Shown here piece by piece: positions 1-6,132 of a DNA stretch of 9,653 nt. Every line of letters starts with the position of its first letter. The first letter of the stretch is position 1. The DNA comes from Treponema sp. UBA1233. GTDB taxonomy: Bacteria; Spirochaetota; Spirochaetia; Treponematales; Treponemataceae. The stretch is taken from contig DBWR01000062.1 of NCBI GenBank assembly GCA_002309305.1, positions 71,889-81,541 on the forward strand, in the 5' to 3' direction. The notes under the pieces were generated by a model. It was not told the origin of the DNA, searched no databases, and was given only the letters and a program-made list of their open reading frames with translations. A program made the translations under genes and the position numbers.

Positions 1-398
1 TGGGTCAGGACAATCCATCCGTCCATTGCCATCTTTTCCTGTGCCATGTTTCTGGTAACAAGTGTCTCATAAACATTGTTTGGCGCAAGGGAACTCATTT
101 TGGAAAGGTTGTTCTGAACAAAGTCGAGCATTCCGCTGTCTTCTTCGTCCATTTTGTCGCCGGTAATCTGGAAAAACTCTTTTAAATGCTGGTCAGGCCC
201 CAATCCGTTAAAAAATGTTTCCTTAAGGCTATCCAGAGAAGTATTGGCCAGTGAAGCCTGAAAGTCAGAACGTGACATCGGGTCAAGGAATTCAACCACT
301 ACATCATCCGCTGAATAGTCTTTTCTGGCAAAGCAAAGTTCTGCCGAAACGCAAAACATCAAAGCAACGCAAACAAAAAACCGCAAAACCCTTTTCAT
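1..398 (-). CDS. Exported protein of unknown function, N-terminal part (runs off the window)
   Basis: Not recognised. On the minus strand an open frame begins with ATG at 398-396 and stays open for 132 codons to the window edge, so the C-terminus is missing. The start is well supported: a perfect AGGAGG lies at 410-405, with a promoter just upstream. The first 24 residues look like a Sec signal peptide: a basic start (MKR), a hydrophobic stretch rich in V, L, F and C, and a likely cleavage after CFA before RKDYSADD. The rest of the visible part is soluble, fairly acidic and contains no domain I can name. It should act in the periplasm or at the envelope. Two cysteines lie near the end of the signal region, but neither sits in a clear lipobox, so a lipoprotein is possible but not favoured. 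It is a single unit separated from fabV by the inverted-repeat gap. Confidence 0.8.
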   Translation of the reverse strand, partial: MKRVLRFFVCVALMFCVSAELCFARKDYSADDVVVEFLDPMSRSDFQASLANTSLDSLKETFFNGLGPDQHLKEFFQITGDKMDEEDSGMLDFVQNNLSKMSSLAPNNVYETLVTRNMAQEKMAMDGWIVLT

Positions 399-418
399 GC
401 AGAACCTCCTATACTTAT

Positions 419-447
419 ATAATATGTAATTTTTAAAACTTAGACAA
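419..447 (-). promoter_or_regulatory. Promoter for the exported protein at 1-398
   Basis: Read on the minus strand: a -35 box TTGTCT (447-442), a 17-bp spacer and a -10 box TATTAT (424-419). This gives a short leader ending in AGGAGG and the ATG at 398. Box identity and spacing are seen directly; use in the cell is inferred. Confidence 0.6.
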
Positions 448-528
448 GAGTATAACAACTAAATGAACCCAAGGTTACAAGACCTCTTTTTTTAACTATT
501 GAGAGAACTCTACTCTATATTATTAGGG

Positions 529-688
529 CGAAGGTCGAGTTCTAATGATTTGATAACAAAACTGACGGAATCGAAGGCTGACACACACCAACATCTGCAC
601 AAGCGAAGCGCGGAAGCCGTTGGTGTGGGGCAGACTCCGATGGGAGTCAGTTTTCATAACAATTTTGCTAAACTCGACATTCGACCTA
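529..688. repeat. Long imperfect inverted repeat (about 65-bp arms) in the gap behind fabV
   Basis: Several blocks pair across one centre. GGTCGAGTT at 533-541 faces AACTCGAC at 671-678. AAAACTGAC at 558-566 faces GTCAGTTTT at 646-654. CACACCAAC at 584-592 faces GTTGGTGTG at 619-627. The blocks are separated by partly matching stretches of similar length, leaving a 26-base loop at 593-618. A small hairpin (GACTCC-GATG-GGAGTC, 633-648) would compete with the long stem. The structure begins one or two bases beyond the fabV stop codon. It could be a decayed palindromic mobile repeat (MITE-like), a structured RNA, or part of the fabV terminator: the AAAACTGAC/GTCAGTTTT stem ends in four T on both strands. 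No protein-coding signal is seen here. Confidence 0.7.
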
Positions 689-689
689 T

Positions 690-1916
690 TTAATCAATCT
701 TGGTCATGTCCGCGATGTCGGCGCTGTAGTCAACACCCTCGACGTCAAAGCCGTTGATTGTAAGGAAGTCGTGGCGCAAACCTTCAAGATCTACCAGTTC
801 CGCAACATTTTCCTGTGTTACGCTTGGCATGATCTTATCAACTTCTGCCTGAACCTTAGGATCAAGCTCCCAGTCATCAATCCTGATGCGGTTGGCCTCA
901 TCAACAGGAACCTTACCTGCCGCTGAATTTTCTCCGGTAAACAGACGCTCGGCAAACAGGCGCTCCATCTGCTCTACACAACCCTCGTGGGTTCCCATCT
1001 TTTTCATTATCTTGAAGAGTACTCCCAGATAAAGTGAAATGATCGGAATAACTGCGGAAGAACGTGTCACAAGACCCTTGTTTACGCTGACATAAGCGGC
1101 TCCACCAATTTCCTTGAGTGAAGAATCAATGTTGCCTGCCCTCTTTTCCAAATCCTTCTTTGCTTCACCGATTGTTCCGTCGCGGTAGATTGCATGGCTC
1201 AACTCAGGACCGATGTATGAATATGCCACCGTGCGGCATCCCTGTGCAAGAACATCCGCTTCCTTGAGCATCTTGATCCATCTTTCCCAGTCTTCTCCAC
1301 CCATAACCTTTACAGTGTTGGAAATCTCATCCCCAACTGCCGGTTCTGTGCTTGCCTGAGAGATGGCGCCCGTCATCATGTCCAGTGCCGCACCGCTGTA
1401 TGTCTTTCCAATCGGCTTGATTACGGACTTGTACATCACCTTTGAATCGGGGTCTACGCGGACAGGGCTTGCAAGGCTATAAACAACCAGGTCAAACTTG
1501 CGTCCCCATGCCTTTGCTTCTTCTATTACACGTGCGCGGGTTTCATCTGCAAATGCATCCAGATTGAATGTGGCAGTCTTGAGTCCGGCAGCCTTTGCCT
1601 CTTTGTCGAACTCCAGATTGTTGTACCATCCCGGTGTTCCAAACTTGCGCTCAGTTGCCTCTTTTTCAAATGACACACCGATTGTATCGGCACCATATTC
1701 AAATGCCGCTGAAATTCTACTTCCAAGACCATACCCGGTTGAACATCCCAAAACCAAAACGGTCTTTGGTCCGTTGCCGCCTTCGGAAACAGACTTGATT
1801 CCCCTCTTTGCCTTTTGTGCCTTTACGTAAGCAATCTGGCGGGCTGTCTCCTTTGCACATCCGATCGGGTGTGAGTTAATGCAGATATTGCTGCGAATCA
1901 TCGGTTGAATGACCAT
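690..1916 (-). CDS. fabV: NADH-dependent trans-2-enoyl-CoA/ACP reductase (FabV/TER family)
   Basis: This enzyme reduces the trans-2 double bond of enoyl-CoA or enoyl-ACP with NADH, in the last reductive step of fatty acid elongation or in butyryl-CoA formation. It is cytosolic. The protein (408 aa from this start; T. denticola TER is about 397) follows the TER sequence throughout. It has an N-terminal MVIQPMIRSNIC, a Rossmann nucleotide loop GCSTGYGLGSR (57-67), the family block FGTPGWYNN (92-100), and the catalytic Tyr-X8-Lys pair Y244/K253 within YRDGTIGEAK. SYIGP, RIRIDDWEL and the C-terminal RHDFL/NGFDVEG motifs are also present. The acidic residue in VSFEKE (E84) after the second strand fits NADH preference. 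An upstream in-frame ATG at 1940 has no good ribosome site, whereas the ATG at 1916 has AGGAG six bases before it and aligns with the family start. It is a single-gene unit, divergent from the ankyrin gene. Its base composition looks somewhat richer in GC than its neighbours. Whether CoA or ACP esters are the main substrate cannot be read from sequence. Confidence 0.96.
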   Translation of the reverse strand: MVIQPMIRSNICINSHPIGCAKETARQIAYVKAQKAKRGIKSVSEGGNGPKTVLVLGCSTGYGLGSRISAAFEYGADTIGVSFEKEATERKFGTPGWYNNLEFDKEAKAAGLKTATFNLDAFADETRARVIEEAKAWGRKFDLVVYSLASPVRVDPDSKVMYKSVIKPIGKTYSGAALDMMTGAISQASTEPAVGDEISNTVKVMGGEDWERWIKMLKEADVLAQGCRTVAYSYIGPELSHAIYRDGTIGEAKKDLEKRAGNIDSSLKEIGGAAYVSVNKGLVTRSSAVIPIISLYLGVLFKIMKKMGTHEGCVEQMERLFAERLFTGENSAAGKVPVDEANRIRIDDWELDPKVQAEVDKIMPSVTQENVAELVDLEGLRHDFLTINGFDVEGVDYSADIADMTKID

Positions 1917-1922
1917 AATTTT

Positions 1923-1927
1923 CTCCT
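1923..1927 (-). promoter_or_regulatory. Ribosome binding site that sets the fabV start
   Basis: On the minus strand AGGAG (1927-1923) lies six bases before the ATG at 1916-1914. The alternative ATG at 1940 is preceded only by GGGTCAATTTAG, which gives poor ribosome pairing. The longer 416-residue reading is therefore disfavoured. Confidence 0.75.
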
Positions 1928-1970
1928 GATTGAAATTCATCTAAATTGACCCGAGAAAGGTCATACCCTC

Positions 1971-1999
1971 ATTCTACCCATTTTGACATTTTTCGTCAA
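1971..1999 (-). promoter_or_regulatory. fabV promoter
   Basis: On the minus strand: -35 TTGACG (1999-1994), a 17-bp spacer, and -10 TAGAAT (1976-1971). The start point would be near 1964, giving a leader of about 48 bases. The -35 box lies inside a cluster of TTGAC/GTCAA half-sites, which suggests control at this promoter. Confidence 0.7.
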
Positions 2000-2008
2000 T
2001 GTGTCAAA
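1982..2008. promoter_or_regulatory. Inverted TTTGACA/TGTCAAA repeat over the fabV -35 region (possible operator)
   Basis: TTTGACA at 1982-1988 and TGTCAAA at 2002-2008 are perfect inverted arms 13 bases apart. A third half-site, GTCAA, lies between them at 1995-1999 and is part of the fabV -35 box. A repressor bound here would block fabV. The half-site resembles the TTTGA/TCAAA core of FabT-type fatty-acid repressors, but the spacing differs, so the comparison is only suggestive. The same bases also form the -35 box, so some of the symmetry could be chance. Confidence 0.4.
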
Positions 2009-2021
2009 CTTGAAACCAAGG

Positions 2022-2050
2022 TTTACGGATGTTGTTTTTACTTATATAAT
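2022..2050 (+). promoter_or_regulatory. Promoter for the ankyrin-repeat gene
   Basis: A -10 box TATAAT (2045-2050) is preceded, after 17 bp, by TTTACG (2022-2027), a partial -35 match. A second reading, TTGTTT (2032-2037) with TATAAA (2056-2061) and an 18-bp spacer, is also possible. The ribosome site AAGGAGG (2073-2079) and the ATG at 2086 follow. A promoter in this AT-rich stretch is likely; which pair is used is not clear. Confidence 0.5.
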
Positions 2051-2085
2051 AATTCTATAAAACTATTTCAAAAAGGAGGCTAGAC

Positions 2086-4038
2086 ATGAAAAACTTACAG
2101 AAGCTGTTATTCGCTCTGATGCTTTTTGCTATTGGAATGAATTCTTTTGCAAAAGAATCAAAAGACAAATCATATTATGTAAACCGATACCAAGATCCCG
2201 ATTATCTGAAAGACAATATCTGGTCACTGGCAAACGATGACAGTGAGATCATGGAAGCAATAGAAAAAAAATATATAGATGTCAATCAAAAGGATTATAC
2301 CGGCGAATATCTATTGAACCTGGCATGTGAAAAAGGAAATTATAATCTTGTGGAATATATGCTTTCAAAGGGTGCAAAAACATCTGTTTCTGGAAAATAC
2401 GGTTTTTCACCGCTGCATCATGCGGCTTATTCCAAGACAAAAGAATCTCTTGAAATTGTTAAGCTCCTTGTAAAAAAAGGTGCGAATGTCAATGCTTCAA
2501 GTGATGAAGGCTATACACCTCTTATACTTGCAGGTTATAACGAAGTAAACGGATTTGAAATCATTAAATTCCTTGTTAGTAAAAAAGCCAAAATCAATGC
2601 AAAAACAAAAGAAGGCTGCAATGTTGGAATGGCCTGTGCAAGACTGTTAAATCCTGAAATCTATAAATTTCTTGCCGAAAATGGATTCAATTTTAATGCT
2701 AAAGATGAAAACGGTTACAACACTTTGCTTAGCTTTATAGACTCGATATCATGCCCATTATATGATTATATAGATGCTTATCTTAAACTTCTTGATAAAA
2801 AAAGTGAGATTACACAAATAATTGATTTCCTGGCAACAAAAACAAATATCAACAGTACATCTAAGCTTAAACAAACAGCCCTGCATTTAGCCTGTAACAG
2901 TCTTATTGATGATACGACAGTTATTGAGGCCCTTATAAAAAACGGTGCAAATGTAAATATTTTAGATGTTTTACATCGTACCCCGATTTTTTACTGCAGG
3001 TTTGCCCCTCAAATGGTGCAGGTACTTGTGGATGCTGGTACAGACCTTTATATAAAAGATAAAAACGGAAAAACATACCTCGATATATTGGAAGAGACTG
3101 TCAAATCCCATCCCAAAGAAAGTAAGTCAGTAGAAATCCTAAAGGCAAACATGGGTGAATCAAAAAAGTATACTTTCGTCCAGCTTGTTGAATACAACTA
3201 TACAGACAAGGCCCTTGAAATGCTCAGGAAAGGAAATGTTAATGGGCTTGATGATTTTGATGGAAAAGGTTTTACACCCCTCTACTATGCTGTATGGAAT
3301 AATAATCTTGTACTTGTTAAGGAACTCCTGGATAAAGGCTGTGATATCAATCGCCGGCAGAAAAACAGTGAAGCAACAGTGTTAAGTTATTCGGTTGAAA
3401 AAATGAATTTTGAAATGGTTCAGCTTCTTCTAAAATACAAGCCTGATCTGACAATGAAATATACAAACAGGTATTTTGGTTTTGAATCAAACATTCTTTT
3501 GTTGTGTGTAAATGAATACCATTCTTATAATATCGTAAAACTCCTTCTTGAGGCAGGAGCTGATCCTAATTGCATCATAGAGCATACCAATCCCGGACTT
3601 ACAATCGCTACTTACAGTTGTTCTGGTGGTGCAGATAATGAAGTAGTTGAACTCATAGTTGAATACGGTGGAAATCCTTTTGCAACATGGGGTTATGCCC
3701 GCAGTGAACTCGGACGGTCTTCAATTATCTCAGAGAATCTTCACTGGGAGACAAAAAAAGCCATCTACAGCGGCCTTGTAAAGCAATTCAAAAACAAAAC
3801 TCTTTGCACAACCGATAATCTAAAGCTCCGAAATCAGTCAGACCATTCCAGCCCAACCATCACAGTAATGAAAAAAGGAACAAAAGTAAAAGTCCTTGAA
3901 GCAGATACCATGGAATCCATAGACGGCATTGCTTCTTGCTGGGTAAGAGTTGAGGTTCTTCCTGGAAGCACAGACAGTCAGGGTAAAAAGATACCAAACG
4001 GAACCTCAGGCTGGTGTTTTTTGGGTTATCTTGAATAA
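2086..4038 (+). CDS. Exported ankyrin-repeat protein with C-terminal SH3-like domain
   Basis: The 650-residue protein has a clear Sec signal peptide (MKNLQKLLFALMLFAIGMNSFA, residues 1-22, cut before KESKD). The mature protein should therefore be periplasmic or surface-associated. Ankyrin repeats fill most of the chain in two blocks, about residues 45-350 and 360-560. They show the usual pattern of G-x-TPLxxA, a helix pair such as EIVKLLVKKGANVNA, and turns ending in GAD/GAN. Good examples lie at 107-136, 263-292, 396-422 and 480-495. The stretch around 215-255 fits the repeat poorly. The last 75 residues (about 574-650) look like a bacterial SH3 domain: LKLRNQSD, a MKKGTKVKVLE strand, CWVRVEV and a final GTSGWCFLGYLE. 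Such domains often bind cell wall or protein. The start is fixed by AAGGAGG six bases before the ATG. It appears monocistronic, and no hairpin terminator is seen after it. Its role is probably protein-protein contact; the partner is unknown. Confidence 0.9.
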   Translation: MKNLQKLLFALMLFAIGMNSFAKESKDKSYYVNRYQDPDYLKDNIWSLANDDSEIMEAIEKKYIDVNQKDYTGEYLLNLACEKGNYNLVEYMLSKGAKTSVSGKYGFSPLHHAAYSKTKESLEIVKLLVKKGANVNASSDEGYTPLILAGYNEVNGFEIIKFLVSKKAKINAKTKEGCNVGMACARLLNPEIYKFLAENGFNFNAKDENGYNTLLSFIDSISCPLYDYIDAYLKLLDKKSEITQIIDFLATKTNINSTSKLKQTALHLACNSLIDDTTVIEALIKNGANVNILDVLHRTPIFYCRFAPQMVQVLVDAGTDLYIKDKNGKTYLDILEETVKSHPKESKSVEILKANMGESKKYTFVQLVEYNYTDKALEMLRKGNVNGLDDFDGKGFTPLYYAVWNNNLVLVKELLDKGCDINRRQKNSEATVLSYSVEKMNFEMVQLLLKYKPDLTMKYTNRYFGFESNILLLCVNEYHSYNIVKLLLEAGADPNCIIEHTNPGLTIATYSCSGGADNEVVELIVEYGGNPFATWGYARSELGRSSIISENLHWETKKAIYSGLVKQFKNKTLCTTDNLKLRNQSDHSSPTITVMKKGTKVKVLEADTMESIDGIASCWVRVEVLPGSTDSQGKKIPNGTSGWCFLGYLE

Positions 4039-4047
4039 TTGGCAGTT

Positions 4048-4079
4048 ATATAGCTATATCCTTGACAATATAGCTATAT
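4048..4079. promoter_or_regulatory. Twin 12-bp palindromic operators of the toxin-antitoxin genes
   Basis: The perfect palindrome ATATAGCTATAT occurs twice, at 4048-4059 and 4068-4079. The centres are exactly 20 bp apart, about two helix turns, so two bound dimers would sit on the same face. One copy lies just before the -35 box; the other fills most of the spacer between -35 and -10. This is the layout expected for autorepression by a Phd/YefM antitoxin or its complex with the toxin. The repeat is seen directly; the protein that binds it is inferred. Confidence 0.75.
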
Positions 4080-4090
4080 GGTCTTAAAAT
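4062..4090 (+). promoter_or_regulatory. Promoter of the toxin-antitoxin operon
   Basis: A consensus -35 TTGACA (4062-4067), a 17-bp spacer and -10 TAAAAT (4085-4090). Transcription should start near 4097, leaving a leader of under 20 bases before the antitoxin ATG at 4115. The spacer contains an operator palindrome, so binding there would exclude RNA polymerase. Confidence 0.8.
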
Positions 4091-4114
4091 AGTGGTGTAA
4101 TGAGGCATTATTGT

Positions 4115-4402
4115 ATGGAAACAATACCTATTTTTGAGGCTAAAAACAAGCTGCCGGCCATAATTCATCAGATAGAAAGCGGCGAAGGAGTTGAACTTAC
4201 ACGTCACAACAAGGGAGTAGCGGTTTTGCTTTCCAAAGACATGTATTCAACCTTGAACAACGAAAGCTCCTTTGAATCGGCATTCAGGTTATTCAGGCGT
4301 AAATACAGGGACCTGTACAATACCGAAGAAAGCCAGGAACTGAACCAGGCACTTGATCAGCCCAGACAAAACGATCCGGGACAGGAGGTGGACTTATGGT
4401 AA
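4115..4402 (+). CDS. Phd/YefM-family antitoxin
   Basis: This small protein (95 aa) should bind and neutralise the PIN-domain toxin encoded next to it and repress their shared promoter. The N-terminal half shows the family pattern: a short strand and helix METIPIFEAKNKLPAIIHQI, then GEGVELTRHNKGVAVLLSKDMY, which matches the usual ELTRHNKPVAVLLS block. The C-terminal third is polar, rich in E, Q and R, and likely unfolded until it meets the toxin. An in-frame ATG at 4100 would add five residues (MRHYC), but it would sit almost at the transcription start and lacks a ribosome site. The ATG at 4115 has GAGG nine bases upstream and gives the family's normal MxTIPIFEAK start. Its last codons overlap the toxin start by seven bases (ATGGTAA), which implies translational coupling. 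DNA binding would be through the N-terminal fold to the two palindromes just upstream. Confidence 0.88.
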   Translation: METIPIFEAKNKLPAIIHQIESGEGVELTRHNKGVAVLLSKDMYSTLNNESSFESAFRLFRRKYRDLYNTEESQELNQALDQPRQNDPGQEVDLW

Positions 4403-4827
4403 AACCATTTTATCTTCTTGATACAGGCGTTTTATCGGAAGGCATAAAAGTTGATCCAAACCGCCCCCTAATGGAAAAACTCTTTGAAAAAAGCCGTCTT
4501 TGTCAGGTTCCCTCTCCTGTGTGGCATGAACTTGTCTATGGCATGAATTATCTGTCTGACGGTGTCTTAAAGGAACTGATCCGCGATTATCTTATGACTG
4601 TGGTAGCCCCGCACTTTTCCATAATGCAATACGATGATCGTGCTGCCTGGATTCATGCGGACATCAGGGCACGATTGGAAAAACAGGGGTTGTCCGCCCC
4701 AGTTGTTGCATGTCAGATTGCATCCATGGCCATTTCAAACAACATGATTCTGGTAACAAAAAATCCACAAGACTACAAAACCATTGCCGAAAATTCAACT
4801 TTACTTATAGAAAACTGGGTTGAATGA
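4396..4827 (+). CDS. PIN-domain toxin (VapC-like) with an altered active site
   Basis: Toxins of this family are Mg-dependent endoribonucleases that cut tRNA or rRNA and stop growth when the antitoxin is lost. The 143-residue protein spans a whole PIN domain. The first acidic residue is D9 in YLLDTGVLSE, the second is E45 in PSPVWHELVYGM, and the last is D126 in ILVTKNPQDY. The closing LLIENW is also typical of the family. Two positions are unusual. The block that normally reads like DAQIAAIA is ACQIASMA here, so the third catalytic aspartate is replaced by A105. The usual LDTN reads LDTG (G11). Activity may therefore be weak or lost, or metal binding may be arranged differently. The start has AGGAGG seven bases upstream (4383-4388) and overlaps the antitoxin stop. 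The family is certain enough; the target and the activity are not. Confidence 0.87.
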   Translation: MVKPFYLLDTGVLSEGIKVDPNRPLMEKLFEKSRLCQVPSPVWHELVYGMNYLSDGVLKELIRDYLMTVVAPHFSIMQYDDRAAWIHADIRARLEKQGLSAPVVACQIASMAISNNMILVTKNPQDYKTIAENSTLLIENWVE

Positions 4828-4856
4828 ACAAATAAATATTCCACAAGGAGTTTATC

Positions 4857-6044
4857 ATGCAGTACAGAAAAGACAGATTGGGAAACGACATCTCGATACT
4901 TGGTTACGGATGCATGCGCTTTACCAAAAAGGGCATCGGATCAACCGACATGGAAAAAACTGAAACCGAACTGTTGCGTGCCATTGAACTTGGAATAAAT
5001 TACTTTGATACTGCATACATTTATCCAGGTAGTGAAACAAGCCTTGGTCAAATCCTTGCAAAAAACAATCTACGTTCAAAAGTTAAAATCGCCACAAAAC
5101 TCCCGCAATATTTAATACGAAATTCAGAATCAATCGATAAGTATTTTTCCGAACAGCTTTCACGGCTTCAAACAGATTACATCGACTACTACCTCATGCA
5201 CATGCTGACCGACATTGACGCATGGAACACACTTAAAAAAATTGGAATTGAAGAATGGATTAGTCAAAAGAAGGCACAGGGTACAATCAAGCAGATTGGT
5301 TTTTCCTTTCATGGTGACAGCGACATGTTCCTTAAAATCCTTGACGCCTATGACTGGGATTTCTGCCAGATTCAATACAACTACATTGACGAAGTGACTC
5401 AAGCGGGTGTAAAGGGACTCAAAGCTGCTGCAGAAAAAGGCATTCCCGTAATCATCATGGAACCGCTTAGGGGTGGCAAACTTGTAACTATTCCAAACGA
5501 TGCCAAAACCGTCCTTGCCCAAAGCCCACGCAAATGGACCGCCCCAGAGCTAGCCCTTAGATGGCTGTGGAATCAAAAGGAAGTGTCATGTGTCCTTTCC
5601 GGAATGAATTCCCTTGAAATGATTGAAGAAAATTGCCGTATTGCAAGTGATGTAAAAGTTGGTGAATTCACTCAGGAAGACTTTGAGCTTACAAAAAAAG
5701 TTAAGGATATAATTCAATCTAAGACAAAGGTTGGATGCACAGGATGCCGTTACTGCATGCCCTGTCCAAAAAACGTAGACATTCCTTCGATTTTCGCCTC
5801 TTACAACAGCATGTATACAGAATCACGGGTGAGTGCCCTTGCAGATTTTATTCGTGTTATGGCATTACGAAAAGACAGCGCCTTTGCAGACCAATGTGTA
5901 GGTTGCGGCAAATGTGAACAAAACTGTCCTCAACATATTGAAATTCGAAAACAACTAAAGATAGCGGATAAAAAACTAAGGCCATGGTACATCAGGATCG
6001 GAATATTCTTCATGCAGAAATTCTTTACGCCTAACAGAAAATAA
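4857..6044 (+). CDS. Aldo/keto reductase with C-terminal ferredoxin-like Fe-S domain
   Basis: The 395-residue protein joins an aldo/keto reductase barrel (about 1-285) to an iron-sulfur tail, as in the COG1453-type oxidoreductases of anaerobes. The catalytic tetrad is visible: D51 and Y56 in FDTAYIYPGSE, K81 in ATKLP and H115 in YYLMHML. Late barrel motifs include IGFSFHG, QIQYNYID and IIMEPLRGGKL. The tail carries two four-cysteine sets: C294, C297, C300 and C303 in CTGCRYCMPCP, and C347, C350, C353 and C357 in CVGCGKCEQNCP. Two [4Fe-4S] clusters are therefore possible. It probably passes electrons between NAD(P)H or an iron-sulfur partner and a carbonyl substrate in the cytosol; the substrate is unknown. 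AAGGAG six bases before the ATG sets the start. It begins 29 bases after the toxin stop with no terminator between, so it may share the toxin-antitoxin transcript. A basic, hydrophobic end (WYIRIGIFFMQKFF) could touch the membrane. Confidence 0.93.
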   Translation: MQYRKDRLGNDISILGYGCMRFTKKGIGSTDMEKTETELLRAIELGINYFDTAYIYPGSETSLGQILAKNNLRSKVKIATKLPQYLIRNSESIDKYFSEQLSRLQTDYIDYYLMHMLTDIDAWNTLKKIGIEEWISQKKAQGTIKQIGFSFHGDSDMFLKILDAYDWDFCQIQYNYIDEVTQAGVKGLKAAAEKGIPVIIMEPLRGGKLVTIPNDAKTVLAQSPRKWTAPELALRWLWNQKEVSCVLSGMNSLEMIEENCRIASDVKVGEFTQEDFELTKKVKDIIQSKTKVGCTGCRYCMPCPKNVDIPSIFASYNSMYTESRVSALADFIRVMALRKDSAFADQCVGCGKCEQNCPQHIEIRKQLKIADKKLRPWYIRIGIFFMQKFFTPNRK

Positions 6045-6062
6045 AATTTTTCAAAAAAACTA

Positions 6063-6091
6063 TTGACATATTTTATCTCGTGTGTTACTGT
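6063..6091 (+). promoter_or_regulatory. Promoter of the GntR-ABC exporter operon
   Basis: A consensus -35 TTGACA (6063-6068) and a 17-bp spacer lead to a weak -10, TACTGT (6086-6091). The -10 box is the left end of the operator palindrome, so repressor and polymerase would compete. The weak -10 match lowers confidence in the exact boxes. Confidence 0.55.
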
Positions 6092-6111
6092 ATTAGTGTC
6101 TTAATACAGTA
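6086..6111. promoter_or_regulatory. Operator: perfect 10-bp inverted repeat before the GntR gene
   Basis: TACTGTATTA (6086-6095) and TAATACAGTA (6102-6111) are perfect inverted arms around a six-base centre (GTGTCT). The site covers the -10 region and the expected transcription start and ends 21 bases before the GntR start codon. GntR regulators of the YtrA type bind palindromes of this size in front of their own operon, so autorepression is likely. Confidence 0.78.
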
Positions 6112-6132
6112 TTAAAAACAAGCGAGGTATTT

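Noticed and set aside
473..493. Short stem followed by seven T on the plus strand
   Set aside because: Only about four pairs form (AGGT with ACCT), and no plus-strand gene lies upstream in the window for it to terminate.
499..693. A 64-codon plus-strand reading frame in the gap behind fabV
   Set aside because: It starts with TTG, lacks a ribosome site, lies almost entirely within the long inverted repeat and runs into the end of fabV; no coding signal.
1498..1830. A 110-codon plus-strand frame opposite fabV
   Set aside because: It is fully antisense to a well-supported enzyme gene, and its composition mirrors that gene's codons.
5160..5522. A 120-codon minus-strand frame opposite the aldo/keto reductase
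   Set aside because: Antisense shadow of a conserved barrel region, with no ribosome site and no family resemblance.
6045..6062. AT-rich stretch after the aldo/keto reductase as a terminator
   Set aside because: It has runs of T and A but no GC stem, so an intrinsic terminator cannot be supported.
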